44,966 bases of DNA, from the NCBI GenBank assembly GCA_030681235.1, contig JAUXWY010000494.1, forward strand, positions 1 to 44,966, written 5' to 3'. Made by a program: the position numbers and the translations under genes. Source of the DNA: Pirellulaceae bacterium (GTDB taxonomy: Bacteria; Planctomycetota; Planctomycetia; Pirellulales; Pirellulaceae). The notes beneath the pieces were generated by a model. The model was not told the DNA's origin and did no database searches. It worked only from the letters and a program-made list of their open reading frames with translations. Shown here one piece after another: positions 32,827 through 41,150 of this stretch (position 1 is its first letter; each line of letters opens with the position of its first letter).

Positions 32827-33456
32827 ATGAACGGTAAGTTTGGTTGGATCGCGGTTGTGACCCTGTTGATGTGTCCGCAATTGACGGAAGCGCAATGGTC
32901 GACGTCCGAAAAGGGGACGCTCCTGGGCGCTGTCGCGGGCGGCGGCGCGGGTGCAGCCATCGGCAAGAAGTCGGGAAATCCAATCGTGGGGGCGGTGGTC
33001 GGTAGCTTGGGTGGAGCAATCGTCGGAAATGTTATTGGCGATCGAGTCGAACAGCGGCGGGCAGCCGAAGCGTATTACCAACCACGTTACCAACAGAGCT
33101 ATCAAACGTACTATCAACAGCCACCGCAACCGGTGTACCGGAATCCTGGGGTGACGTTGGACCAGGTGATTCAATTGACCCACAGCGGTGTGGGCGATGA
33201 GTTGATTATCTCCCATGTGCAGCAAAACGGCTTTCATCAAGCGTTGACGACCAATGATTTGATCCTGCTCAAGAACCAAGGTGTCAGCGACCGGGTCATC
33301 TTCGCTTTGCAACGTCCGACGACGTATGCGGCACCGGCTGCTCCGCCGATCCGTTACGCGCCGCCGGTGACAGTGGTCGAGGAAGTGCATGTTTTGCCTG
33401 CGCCGACCTACTACTACGCTCGACCGGTACCGGCCTATGGTCATTACTACCGATAG
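32827..33456 (+). CDS. Exported glycine-zipper protein
   Basis: The 209-residue product has a signal peptide ending near LTEAQ, then a glycine-zipper segment (GTLLGAVAGGGAGAAIGKKSGNP and GAVVGSLGGAIVGNVIG) like those of outer-membrane-associated glycine-zipper proteins. A Tyr/Gln/Pro-rich linker (QQSYQTYYQQPPQPVY) and a short helical module (DQVIQLTHSGVGDELIISHVQQNG...LLKNQGVSDRVI) follow, then a Pro/Tyr-rich tail. AAAGGA/GGAGG precedes the ATG at 32827. It may associate with the outer membrane; the precise role is unknown. It is followed 39 bases later by lpxB. Confidence 0.78.
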   Translation: MNGKFGWIAVVTLLMCPQLTEAQWSTSEKGTLLGAVAGGGAGAAIGKKSGNPIVGAVVGSLGGAIVGNVIGDRVEQRRAAEAYYQPRYQQSYQTYYQQPPQPVYRNPGVTLDQVIQLTHSGVGDELIISHVQQNGFHQALTTNDLILLKNQGVSDRVIFALQRPTTYAAPAAPPIRYAPPVTVVEEVHVLPAPTYYYARPVPAYGHYYR

Positions 33457-33495
33457 TCCAGCAGCTACTTCCCTCTGAAACTTGCGGTTCTGTCG

Positions 33496-34794
33496 ATGAG
33501 AGTGTTCATTTCTGCGGGCGAGCCGAGCGGTGACCTACACGGGGCAAATCTCGTCCACGAGTTGCAAGCTGAGGGAGTTCAGTGCGTTGGTTTTGGCGGT
33601 CCGCGGATGCAGGAAGCGGGCTGCCAACTTTATCATGACATGACGCAATATGCCGTGATGTTCTTGCAGGCCTTGAAGTATCTGCCTCAGATTTGGGCCC
33701 AGTATCGGCACGCCGATCGAATTTTTGCCACCGGGCAAATCGACGCCGTCGTCCTGATCGATTTTCCGGGATTCAATTGGTGGGTCGCAAAAGCGGCCAA
33801 ACGCCATCGCGTCCCCGTGTTCTATTATGGCGTGCCCCAAATGTGGGGTTGGTTGCCCTGGCGAGTTCACAAGCTTCGCCGGTTGGTCGATCATGTCCTG
33901 TGCAAGTTGCCATTTGAAGTTCCCTGGTTTGCGGATCGGGGCGTTACGGCTCACTACGTTGGGCATCCGTATTTTGACGAACTTCATCAACGGCAACTGG
34001 ATACAGAGTTTTTGCAGGAGTATGGGGACCCGCGAAGTCCATTGATTACGTTGCTCCCTGGTTCTCGAAACCAGGAGGTCGATGCCAACCTGGAGTGTCT
34101 GCTAGAAACCGCGGTGCGGATCAAGCAGGAAATGCCGCAGGCTAGTTTTGCGGTGGCCTGTTTTCATCCCGCTCAAGCCGAATTCGTACGCCAAGTGGTG
34201 GCCAGTAGCCAATTGCCGATCGATGTATTTGTGAAGCGGACACCGGAGCTCATCGAATTGTCGACCTTGTGCCTCGCTTGTTCCGGGTCGGTGTCGTTGG
34301 AGTTGATGTACCACGAGAAGCCGTCCATCATCGTGTATCGTTTGAAAAGGCTGCAAGCCATAGGCAAGTGGTTTCTGATGACCTGCCGTTTCGTTACCCT
34401 CGTGAATCTGTTGGCGACCGACGACATTAGCCGCAGGGCAGGTCGTCCCGGTGAAGCGACCGGAGGAGATCCCCATGTTCCATTCCCGGAGTTTGCTTGG
34501 TTGAGAAACCCAGCCAAAGAGATGGCTGCCTTGGCCATCGAATGGTTGCGTGACCCACGAGAACTGCAGCGACGTCGACAGCAATTGATCGAACTGAAAG
34601 CCAAATACGCCCGTCCGGGCGCCACGGCGCGGGCCGCTCAGTACCTCGTGGATCAATTTCAAGTGCCTGCCGCTGTCGACGAAATCGCCGACGTGGATCT
34701 CCCGGCATCGATTTCGGGGGCCGCCGCCGCAGCGGCTCGCAAAGCCCAACAACCCGTCGGCAGCCAAGTTTCAAGTAGCCGCCGAGCAGCTTGA
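33496..34794 (+). CDS. lpxB: Lipid-A-disaccharide synthase
   Basis: The 432-residue protein is a GT-B glycosyltransferase (family 19) that joins UDP-2,3-diacylglucosamine to lipid X, making the lipid A disaccharide at the inner membrane. Motifs are FISAGEPSGDLHGANL at the start, FGGPRMQEAGC, DFPGFNWWVAKAAK, YYGVPQMWGWLPWRVHKL, LPGSRNQEVDAN and, near the C-terminus, SGSVSLELMYHEKPSIIVY. The last ~35 residues are an Ala/Ser-rich extension (ISGAAAAAARKAQQ) not usual in the family. Its presence implies a Gram-negative-type lipid A pathway, as in other planctomycetes; other lpx genes are not in the window. Confidence 0.95.
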   Translation: MRVFISAGEPSGDLHGANLVHELQAEGVQCVGFGGPRMQEAGCQLYHDMTQYAVMFLQALKYLPQIWAQYRHADRIFATGQIDAVVLIDFPGFNWWVAKAAKRHRVPVFYYGVPQMWGWLPWRVHKLRRLVDHVLCKLPFEVPWFADRGVTAHYVGHPYFDELHQRQLDTEFLQEYGDPRSPLITLLPGSRNQEVDANLECLLETAVRIKQEMPQASFAVACFHPAQAEFVRQVVASSQLPIDVFVKRTPELIELSTLCLACSGSVSLELMYHEKPSIIVYRLKRLQAIGKWFLMTCRFVTLVNLLATDDISRRAGRPGEATGGDPHVPFPEFAWLRNPAKEMAALAIEWLRDPRELQRRRQQLIELKAKYARPGATARAAQYLVDQFQVPAAVDEIADVDLPASISGAAAAAARKAQQPVGSQVSSSRRAA

Positions 34795-34971
34795 TTCCCT
34801 GAGCCGACGGTTTTGGCGACTTCCGCTACGTTGATCCGTGCGGCAGTCATCGTTCGACCGGTGGTGCGATGCTAACGGCTTCTGTGTTATCATTTCGTCC
34901 TCCTGCCATTGGAATGATGTAAAAGGGTCGCTTGGTTGGCGATGCCTGCGGTTTGGTAGATATTGGGCCGG

Positions 34972-35700
34972 ATGCAAACGCCGGGTTTTTCTATGTTCAT
35001 GCCAGTCAATGAAACGGGCTACGAGATTCGGTTTCGAATCTTTGGCGTTCCTGTCATGGTCCATCCGTTCTTTTGGTTGATGGCGTTGATCTTGTTCGGC
35101 AATGGGGTGGTTTCGTTTCAAGATGGACATCCGGTGCTCAATTTGGTGGGCATGATGGCCATTGTCTTTGCGTCGATTTTGGTCCACGAACTGGGGCATT
35201 CGGCAATGATGGCCCGGTACCGCATCCGCTCAGAGATCGTCTTGTATGGAATGGGTGGTTATGCCCGATCCACGGGCGGCCGAGGGTTGAGTCGGGGGCT
35301 CTGGGATCAGGTTTTGATCGCGTTTGCGGGGCCTTTGGCCCAATTTATCTTGTACGGACTGGTGTGGTCGCTAGATAGATTTGCACCACCGCTGCCACCG
35401 AACAGCTTCTTGTCTTACGGCGTTCTGGTTGACGTGGCACTTTATTGTAATTTGGTGTGGCCCCTCCTCAACTTGCTCCCAATCTTGCCGCTGGATGGAG
35501 GCCAAATCTGCCAAGGATTCGCCAGAATGTTTCAGGGGCACTATCAAGGCGACGTCACCGCGTTGTGGATCAGTATTATCACCGGTGGTGTGTTGGCTGT
35601 GTTGGCGTTTCAATACGGAATCTTCTTCGGTGGTGTCTTCTTGATCTACATCACAATTCAGAACTTTCAATCGCTGCAACAACATTCGAGTCGATGGTAA
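34972..35700 (+). CDS. Site-2 protease family (M50) intramembrane metalloprotease
   Basis: The 242-residue membrane protein has the zinc-binding HELGHSAMMARY motif in a membrane helix and the second motif NLLPILPLDGGQ with its Asp, plus the AFAGPLAQ segment of compact S2P-like M50 proteases. About six hydrophobic segments are visible. It has no PDZ or CBS domain, so it is of the short, rhomboid-sized class. The ATG at 34972 is chosen; an in-frame TTG lies three codons upstream and the next ATG is at 34993. Substrate unknown; regulated intramembrane proteolysis is typical for the family. Confidence 0.88.
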   Translation: MQTPGFSMFMPVNETGYEIRFRIFGVPVMVHPFFWLMALILFGNGVVSFQDGHPVLNLVGMMAIVFASILVHELGHSAMMARYRIRSEIVLYGMGGYARSTGGRGLSRGLWDQVLIAFAGPLAQFILYGLVWSLDRFAPPLPPNSFLSYGVLVDVALYCNLVWPLLNLLPILPLDGGQICQGFARMFQGHYQGDVTALWISIITGGVLAVLAFQYGIFFGGVFLIYITIQNFQSLQQHSSRW

Positions 35701-36228
35701 TGTTGATGCTCGTGTGTGGTTGGCGCTGCAATTTTCTGTCGTAATGAATCCGATTTATGTGTGATTCAAGAGTTGCTTTGATTGACGAGCGACCGGAGCC
35801 AGAAAAAAAATTTTGATAAAAATTGCGTTCAAGTGGAAAAAACATGTTGAAAAAAAGTCAAACGCTCCGTACAACTATGTCGTGGATCCGATGGGATGTG
35901 GATCGGAGTCATCTACCAAGCGATGAATTGAGACGACAATGATGTCGTCAAAGTTCATTTCGAGGACGGACGAGATGATTCCCAAGATCACAAAATCAAG
36001 GTTGGATTCGCTGCAAGTTGCTTTCAAAAGTTGTCCCTGACAGCGAATGAAAAAAACGGCGGTGAGTCAAGCTTCGATCGAGTGGTTGGTGAACACTGAC
36101 ATCGGAATGGTTTTGGAAACCGGTGACCGATAGTTTTGCAATTCGATTTGGTTTGACGAAAGTTGAAGCGAATCGCTATTCGACAGGATGGTCGGATTGC
36201 CAAGTTTGTTTTTATGGAGGACGTTATC
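35701..36228. other. Intergenic region upstream of the histone-like gene
   Basis: The stretch is AT-rich, with several A-tracts between 35803 and 35856 that may bend DNA, a hairpin TCCGAT...ATCGGA (35887-35907), and an inverted repeat GACGACaatgatGTCGTC (35932-35949). Two very short open frames (33 codons from 35939 and 28 codons from 36047) lack a Shine-Dalgarno and are not called as genes. Confidence 0.5.
36153..36182 (+). promoter_or_regulatory. Weak predicted promoter of the histone-like gene
   Basis: TTGACG (36153-36158) is followed after an 18-base spacer by TATTCG (36177-36182), a good -35 with a poor -10. It lies about 45 bases upstream of the small basic gene and is the best candidate seen there. 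Confidence 0.3.
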
Positions 36229-36336
36229 ATGGCTAAGAAGAAAGCCGCTGCACCGAAGAAGGCCGCTGCCCCAAAGAAGGCTGCTAAGAAAGCCGCTCCT
36301 AAGGCTGCTAAGAAGGCTGTTAAGAAGAAGAAGTAG
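36229..36336 (+). CDS. 35-residue Lys/Ala/Pro-rich histone-H1-tail-like protein
   Basis: GGAGG, spaced eight bases, precedes the ATG at 36229. The frame encodes 35 residues made only of Met, Ala, Lys, Pro and one Val, with repeated PKKAA and AKKA units and a C-terminal run of four Lys. This is the composition of the tails of histone H1 and of bacterial H1-like/AlgP-type proteins, which bind DNA by charge. An in-frame ATG at 36214 would add five residues but ignores the Shine-Dalgarno. It has no folded domain. A role in nucleoid compaction is suggested by the well-known condensed nucleoids of planctomycetes, but no function is demonstrated. A terminator lies 175 bases downstream. Confidence 0.8.
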   Translation: MAKKKAAAPKKAAAPKKAAKKAAPKAAKKAVKKKK

Positions 36337-36511
36337 TCTTGGTTTTGAAGTTGGTTCAGGGATGACCATCCAGATTTAAGTCTTAGGGCTCTAAAGCTTT
36401 TGGTCTCTCAACTCCCGTCTTAGACACGTGCCACGTTCATTTCTTGACTTGGTTCGATTCTCGGGTCCCCGAACGGCTTTTTAACAGACGCTTCGTCTTG
36501 AAACAACGAGA
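36337..36511. other. 3' region of the histone-like gene
   Basis: No gene is seen. A small hairpin AGACGcttCGTCT lies at 36486-36498, shortly before the main terminator. The long untranslated stretch between stop codon and terminator is unusual for such a tiny gene. Confidence 0.4.
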
Positions 36512-36549
36512 AGAGCCCCCCATTTTTTGGGGAGGCTCTGTTTTTTTTT
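36512..36549 (+). terminator. Rho-independent terminator with long T-run
   Basis: AGAGCC plus CCCC pairs with GGGG plus GGCTCT (one bulged A) around a T-rich loop, followed by nine T. It ends plus-strand transcription from the histone-like gene, before the 9-bp repeat array. Confidence 0.9.
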
Positions 36550-36560
36550 GCTGCTGGTCT

Positions 36561-36677
36561 GATCCGTCCGATCCGTCTGATCCGTCTGATCTGACTGATC
36601 TGACTGATCTGACTGATCTGACTGATCTGACTGATCCGTCTGATCTGACTGATCTGACTGATCTGACTGATCCGTCC
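36561..36677. repeat. 9-bp GATC repeat array (13 units)
   Basis: Thirteen head-to-tail 9-bp units run without interruption from 36561 to 36677. All begin GATC and fall into three types: GATCTGACT (eight), GATCCGTCT (three) and GATCCGTCC (two, at the two ends). The array starts 12 bases after the terminator T-run and ends nine bases before the mrp stop codon. It is too short-period and spacer-free for CRISPR. Its 9-bp period keeps a reading frame, but no gene covers it. Confidence 0.95.
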
Positions 36678-36686
36678 GATCGATTC

Positions 36687-37757
36687 TTAGCCCAAGACCG
36701 GCAGTTGTGGTGTTGCCGGGGCCAATCGCGTTTGATCCGCGATGCGGCGGGCGACTTGATAAGCGATCCGATCGATGTACGGCGCGATTTGTGGGTCTTG
36801 GAGGTTCTCGCCGGTCGTACCTTCGTCACCGCGTTCTCGCATTTGAATGGTGATTGGCAGCTCGCCCAGGAATGGAATATTGGCATCCTCGGCCATTTGC
36901 CGAGCTCCACCGGACCCGAAGATGTCGTAGCGTTTGTGATTGTCGGGACAGAGAAACCCGCTCATGTTTTCCACGACGCCGATCAATGGAATCTTGACTT
37001 TGCGGAACATCGCCACCGCTTTGACGGCGTCCAAGAGAGCAACTTTTTGCGGAGTACAAACGACAACGGCTCCGGAAATCGGCAGTAGTTGTGACAAAGT
37101 AAGCGCCACATCGCCCGTTCCGGGTGGCATGTCGATGATCAAGTAATCCAATTCTCCCCACGCGGTGTCGCGAATGAACTGGGTAATGGCTGAATGAAGC
37201 ATCGGGCCTCGCCAAATGATGGCCTGATCGGCGGGCACCATGAAGCCAATGCTAACGATGGGCATTCCATCTTGCAGCATGGGTTTGATTTTTCCGTCCT
37301 CTTGTTGCAAATGACCTGCGGTACCCGTCAATTGCGGGATGCTAGGGCCGTAGACATCAGCATCCATCAATCCGACGCGGCAGCCCATTTTCTTCAAGCT
37401 GTAGGCCAAGTTCGTCGCGACCGTGCTCTTGCCGACGCCGCCTTTGCCCGACCCGACGGCGATCACGCTTCGGCATCGGAGTCCGACTTGTCCGATTTGT
37501 GGCACGATCCGTTGATGAGCCACTATTTGAACCGAAATCGTTGCCACGTCGGGAAACGCTAGTCGCAAACGCTCGGTTGCTTGTTCTTGAACATCTTGCT
37601 TGAGCGGGGCTGAATGGGAGGTCAATCCGATGGAGACTCGAACTTGGTCGGCGTCACATGTGATTTCTTGGACTTGATTGGATTGGGTAATCGGGCGACC
37701 TGTTTCTGGATCCAGGACGGCTTTGAGCACGGATTGGACACTGGCTTGGTCGATCAT
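36687..37757 (-). CDS. mrp: Mrp/ApbC family Fe-S carrier ATPase
   Basis: The 356-residue protein has an N-terminal DUF59-like domain (about 1-85; LDPETGRPI) and a deviant Walker A P-loop GKGGVGKST (104-112), followed by MDADVYGPSIPQL and IIDMPPGTGD, the signature of Mrp/NBP35/ApbC proteins that ferry iron-sulphur clusters to apoproteins. In most Mrp proteins a CxxC pair holds the cluster; here only one Cys is seen (FLCPDNHKRYDIFGSGG, Cys270), the second position being Asn. The gene's stop is nine bases from the GATC repeat array. It probably forms its own transcript, facing away from ruvB. Confidence 0.92.
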   Translation of the reverse strand: MIDQASVQSVLKAVLDPETGRPITQSNQVQEITCDADQVRVSIGLTSHSAPLKQDVQEQATERLRLAFPDVATISVQIVAHQRIVPQIGQVGLRCRSVIAVGSGKGGVGKSTVATNLAYSLKKMGCRVGLMDADVYGPSIPQLTGTAGHLQQEDGKIKPMLQDGMPIVSIGFMVPADQAIIWRGPMLHSAITQFIRDTAWGELDYLIIDMPPGTGDVALTLSQLLPISGAVVVCTPQKVALLDAVKAVAMFRKVKIPLIGVVENMSGFLCPDNHKRYDIFGSGGARQMAEDANIPFLGELPITIQMRERGDEGTTGENLQDPQIAPYIDRIAYQVARRIADQTRLAPATPQLPVLG

Positions 37758-37895
37758 TTGTCTGGCCTTTTAGGTATTCTCTCGATTTGGTTCCAATTGC
37801 ACAAAATACCTTGTCGGGTTTGGTTCGGAAACCGCCTGTAGGTTTCAAGTGCACTGCGGGGGAGTCCGTTGCTGCATAAAACCGTGATTCCTAGG

Positions 37896-37925
37896 TTTTC
37901 TCCGCAGGTTCTTTTTTGGTATAGT
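37896..37925 (+). promoter_or_regulatory. Weak predicted promoter of ruvB
   Basis: TATAGT (37920-37925) is a good -10; the region 17-18 bases upstream (TTTTCT) is only a weak -35. It lies about 55 bases upstream of the ruvB ATG. Confidence 0.35.
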
Positions 37926-37978
37926 TGCCTCGGGCCTGAAAGGGCCATCCATCCGGGGCATTTTATGACGAATCCAGC

Positions 37979-39073
37979 ATGGCACGCGAAAAGATCATCA
38001 ACAGCGACGATTCTCCTTGGGAAGACGAGCCGAGCTCGGCGGAGGTGTCGTTGGGGCCCGAATCGGATTTGGCGTCGGCCGCTTCGGCCGAAGACAGCAA
38101 TTTGCGACCGAGTCGAATGGCGGAAATGATTGGCCAGATGGACGTCAAGGAACGTCTGCAAATTGCGATCGATGCCGCGAAACGCCGTGGCGAGTCGCTT
38201 GGGCACATCTTGTTCGACGGACCACCGGGCTTGGGCAAGACTACCTTTGCCACTGTAATTCCTCAAGAGATGAACGTGCCGGTGGAGTTCTTGTCGGGTC
38301 CGGTTTTGAAGGCTCCGAAAGATCTGATTCCCTGTTTGACGAATCTGGTGGCTCACCAAGTTTTGTTTATTGATGAGATTCACCGAATTCCCAAAGCGGT
38401 CGAAGAGTATTTGTACACCGCGATGGAAGACTTTCGGATCGATATGGTCATCGGCGAGGGAATCAACGCGCGGACACATTCCTTCCAGCTCCGGCCGTTT
38501 ACTTTAATTGGCGCGACCACTCGAGCCGGAATGTTGTCCGGGCCGCTGCGTGATCGGTTCCAGATCCGCGAGCATTTGGGCTACTACAGCCATCTGGAAT
38601 TGCAGCAGATCATTCATCGCAACGCTGCGATCCTGAAAGTTGTGGTCGAGGCCCAAGCGGCGGCGGAAATTGCCAGTCGCAGTCGCGGCACTCCGCGGGT
38701 GGCCAATAACCGACTGCGTTGGATTCGCGACTATGCGCAAAGTCGGGCCGACGGTCTGGTGTCGTTGGAAGTGGCTCGGGAAGCCATGCGAATGGTCAAG
38801 ATCGATGAATTGGGTCTCGATCACCAAGATCGCAGTTATTTGGAGGTCCTGATTCGAATCTGCGGTGGCGGGCCAACGGGGATCGAGACCATCGCGGCGA
38901 CGATGAATGTCGCCACGGACACGTTGACCGACGACGTCGAACCGTTTTTGCTCCGTTCCGAGTTGATTTTGCGGACGCCGCGTGGACGTGTGGCGACGCC
39001 AAAAGCGTTTTCGCATCTCAAGTTGCCCATGGCCCCGGCTCCGGGCGCCGCCCCAAGAACTTTATTTGACTAG
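37979..39073 (+). CDS. ruvB: Holliday junction branch-migration helicase RuvB
   Basis: The 364-residue protein is the AAA+ motor that with RuvA migrates Holliday junctions. After an acidic extension of about 45 residues, it shows the Walker A DGPPGLGKTT, Walker B LFIDEIHRIPK, the RuvB-specific beta-hairpin region (MEDFRIDMVIGEG), sensor GATTRAGMLSGPLRDRF with the arginine finger, and the winged-helix GGGPTGIETIAATMN. The N-terminal extension is longer than in Escherichia coli. ruvA and ruvC are not in the window. Confidence 0.97.
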   Translation: MAREKIINSDDSPWEDEPSSAEVSLGPESDLASAASAEDSNLRPSRMAEMIGQMDVKERLQIAIDAAKRRGESLGHILFDGPPGLGKTTFATVIPQEMNVPVEFLSGPVLKAPKDLIPCLTNLVAHQVLFIDEIHRIPKAVEEYLYTAMEDFRIDMVIGEGINARTHSFQLRPFTLIGATTRAGMLSGPLRDRFQIREHLGYYSHLELQQIIHRNAAILKVVVEAQAAAEIASRSRGTPRVANNRLRWIRDYAQSRADGLVSLEVAREAMRMVKIDELGLDHQDRSYLEVLIRICGGGPTGIETIAATMNVATDTLTDDVEPFLLRSELILRTPRGRVATPKAFSHLKLPMAPAPGAAPRTLFD

Positions 39074-39179
39074 TTGGTTCAAGTGCCCGATCTTCCCCAA
39101 TGGACCGGGGCGTTTTATAACTTTGGCTCAAATTTGGGGTGGTCGGATGATCGCAGGGATTTCAAGGTAGGTTGGTTCT

Positions 39180-40091
39180 GTGTCAAAAATTGCATTCTTA
39201 TTCCCAGGGCAAGGCGCCCAATCGGTTGGCATGGCTGCGCCCTTCGTGGACGCTGTTCCGCAGGCTCGTGAGTTGTTCGAACGAGCGACTCGGGTTCTCG
39301 GTTATGACCTGTTGTCGATCTGCCAAGACGGTCCAGCGGAGCGGTTGGATTCGACCGAGGTCAGCCAACCGGCTTTGTTCGTGACAAGCTTGGCGGCACT
39401 GGAAGTTTTGCGACACAAGGAGCCGGAAGCGGTTCTGAGTTGTCAAGCGGCGGCTGGGCTAAGTCTCGGTGAATACTCCGCTTTGGTCTTTGCCGGTGCG
39501 ATGAGTTTTGAAGACGGGCTGCGAGTGGTTCAGGAACGTGGTCGAGCGATGCAGGCGGCTGCCGACGCCAACCCCAGCGGGATGGTCAGCGTGTTGGGAC
39601 TGGAGCGACAACAGGTCGAACAGATTTGTCAGCAGGCGCGTGACGCCGGGCAAGTTCTGGAGGTGGCCAATCTTTTGTGTCCGGGGAACATTGCGATTTC
39701 TGGCCATACTGACGCCTGTGAGCGAGCGGCACAATTGGCCATGCAAGCCGGCGCAATGAAAACGGTGCCGTTGGCCGTTGCAGGCGCGTTTCATACTTCC
39801 TTGATGGCGAGTGCCGTGGAGCGATTGACCCAAGTGTTGGCAAACGTTGCGTTGCGCCGCCCCGAGATCGTGGTGGTCTCCAATGTGGATGCTCAGCCCC
39901 ATCCCGAACCGGACGAGATTCGTCAGCTCTTGATCCAACAAGTCTGCGCGCGGGTTTATTGGGAAGACTCGATTCGGTTTCTGATTGCCCAGGGATTCGA
40001 TTGCTTTTACGAGATCGGTCCGGGCCGAGTGTTGCGGGGGTTGATGAAACGCACGGATCGCAAGATCCCGTGTCGGGGTGTGGTGGATTAG
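39180..40091 (+). CDS. fabD: Malonyl-CoA:ACP transacylase
   Basis: The 303-residue enzyme transfers malonyl groups from CoA to ACP. It has the family start IAFLFPGQGAQ, the active-site serine in AGLSLGEYSAL (Ser95), and the partner histidine in AGAFHTSLM. It starts with GTG at 39180, preceded by AAGGT. It opens the fatty-acid cluster fabD-fabG-acpP-fabF; fabH and fabZ are not present here. Confidence 0.96.
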   Translation: MSKIAFLFPGQGAQSVGMAAPFVDAVPQARELFERATRVLGYDLLSICQDGPAERLDSTEVSQPALFVTSLAALEVLRHKEPEAVLSCQAAAGLSLGEYSALVFAGAMSFEDGLRVVQERGRAMQAAADANPSGMVSVLGLERQQVEQICQQARDAGQVLEVANLLCPGNIAISGHTDACERAAQLAMQAGAMKTVPLAVAGAFHTSLMASAVERLTQVLANVALRRPEIVVVSNVDAQPHPEPDEIRQLLIQQVCARVYWEDSIRFLIAQGFDCFYEIGPGRVLRGLMKRTDRKIPCRGVVD

Positions 40092-40175
40092 TTTACGGCT
40101 TTGTCGGAATTGCAGGAGCGGAGTGTCCGCTGCAACGTGTCAGAGCCTTCATGTTTTCGTTGGACAGGTGAACAA

Positions 40176-40937
40176 ATGAGTATTTATGGATTGACGGTGG
40201 ACCTCACGGGACAAGTGGCCGTTGTGACAGGTGCATCGCAGGGTCTGGGTCGTGCGATGGCCATGGCGTTGGCCGCCAGCGGGGCTCAAGTGATTTGTGT
40301 GGCCCGGAACGAAGCCAAGTTGATGGAAACCCAGGCCGCGATTGTGGAAGCCGGCGGACAAGCGGAGATCCGTCCCTGTGATGTCAGTCAACGAGAATCG
40401 GTCGATGCCTTGATCGATTCGGTGGTCGAAAAGTACGGCAAGCTCAGTATCTTGGTGAATAACGCCGGGATCACTCGGGATACGTTGCTTCCGAGCATGA
40501 GCGACGATCAGTGGGATGACGTGATTCAGACCAATTTGCGCGGGGCGTTTTTGTTCGCGCGGGCCGCTTCCCGGATCATGATGCGGGCTCGGTACGGACG
40601 AATCATCAACATCGCCAGCGTCTCCGGGCTGATTGGCAACGCGGGTCAGTGCAATTATTCGGCTTCTAAGGCTGGCTTGATCGGCTTGACGCGATCGTTG
40701 AGCAAAGAACTGGGCAAGCGCAACGTCACGGTGAATGCGGTCGCGCCGGGTTTTATCGAAAGCGATATGACCAAAGTCCTGGGTCCCGCGATTTTGGACG
40801 AGGTCAAAAAGCGAATTCCGGCGGCTCGGATCGGGAAACCCGAGGAAGTTGCGGCCTGCGTCTTGTTCTTGGCTAGTTCCGGGGCCGCCTACGTGACCGG
40901 TCAAGTGCTGACCGTCGACGGCGGAATGATTGCCTGA
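40176..40937 (+). CDS. fabG: 3-oxoacyl-ACP reductase
   Basis: A 253-residue short-chain dehydrogenase that reduces 3-oxoacyl-ACP with NADPH. It shows VTGASQGLGRAMA for the cofactor, LVNNAG, the Ser...Tyr-x-x-x-Lys catalytic set in INIASVSG and NYSASKAG, and the C-terminal GQVLTVDGGM that closes the FabG active site. The ATG at 40176 with AGGTG upstream is preferred over an in-frame ATG at 40101. It follows fabD by 84 bases. Confidence 0.95.
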   Translation: MSIYGLTVDLTGQVAVVTGASQGLGRAMAMALAASGAQVICVARNEAKLMETQAAIVEAGGQAEIRPCDVSQRESVDALIDSVVEKYGKLSILVNNAGITRDTLLPSMSDDQWDDVIQTNLRGAFLFARAASRIMMRARYGRIINIASVSGLIGNAGQCNYSASKAGLIGLTRSLSKELGKRNVTVNAVAPGFIESDMTKVLGPAILDEVKKRIPAARIGKPEEVAACVLFLASSGAAYVTGQVLTVDGGMIA

Positions 40938-41081
40938 TCGCAAGTTGCGAGGACGTCCGGGCCTTCAAGCGTCTGTTTGGGGTTCGATCGAGGGCTGTTT
41001 GCAGCTTGATGACGCGAGGTAGCCTTGACCACCCTCCTAAAAATCCGATATCTTGGGTCGTTCGTCCAAGCTTGACGGTTT

Positions 41082-41110
41082 TTGGCTTGGGCTCGTTTTG
41101 TTGATAGATT
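41082..41110 (+). promoter_or_regulatory. Possible promoter of acpP
   Basis: TTGGCT (41082-41087) and TAGATT (41105-41110), each four or five of six to consensus, are separated by 17 bases and lie about 40 bases upstream of acpP. A separate promoter would fit the known need for abundant ACP. Confidence 0.35.
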
Positions 41111-41150
41111 GGTCCATTTTTTCACACAAAAGATAAGGAGGGCGAAGCAC

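Noticed and set aside
35939-36133. Two mini-ORFs upstream of the histone-like gene (33 and 28 codons)
   Set aside because: Neither has a Shine-Dalgarno sequence or recognisable composition; kept only as a note in the intergenic entry.
36561-36677. CRISPR array
   Set aside because: The units are 9 bp and contiguous with no spacers, and there are no cas genes. It is a simple tandem repeat.
36437-36910. 157-codon minus-strand frame through the 9-bp array
   Set aside because: It is in a different frame overlapping mrp, and its Ser/Val/Arg and Ser/Asp/Gly runs are translations of the repeat.
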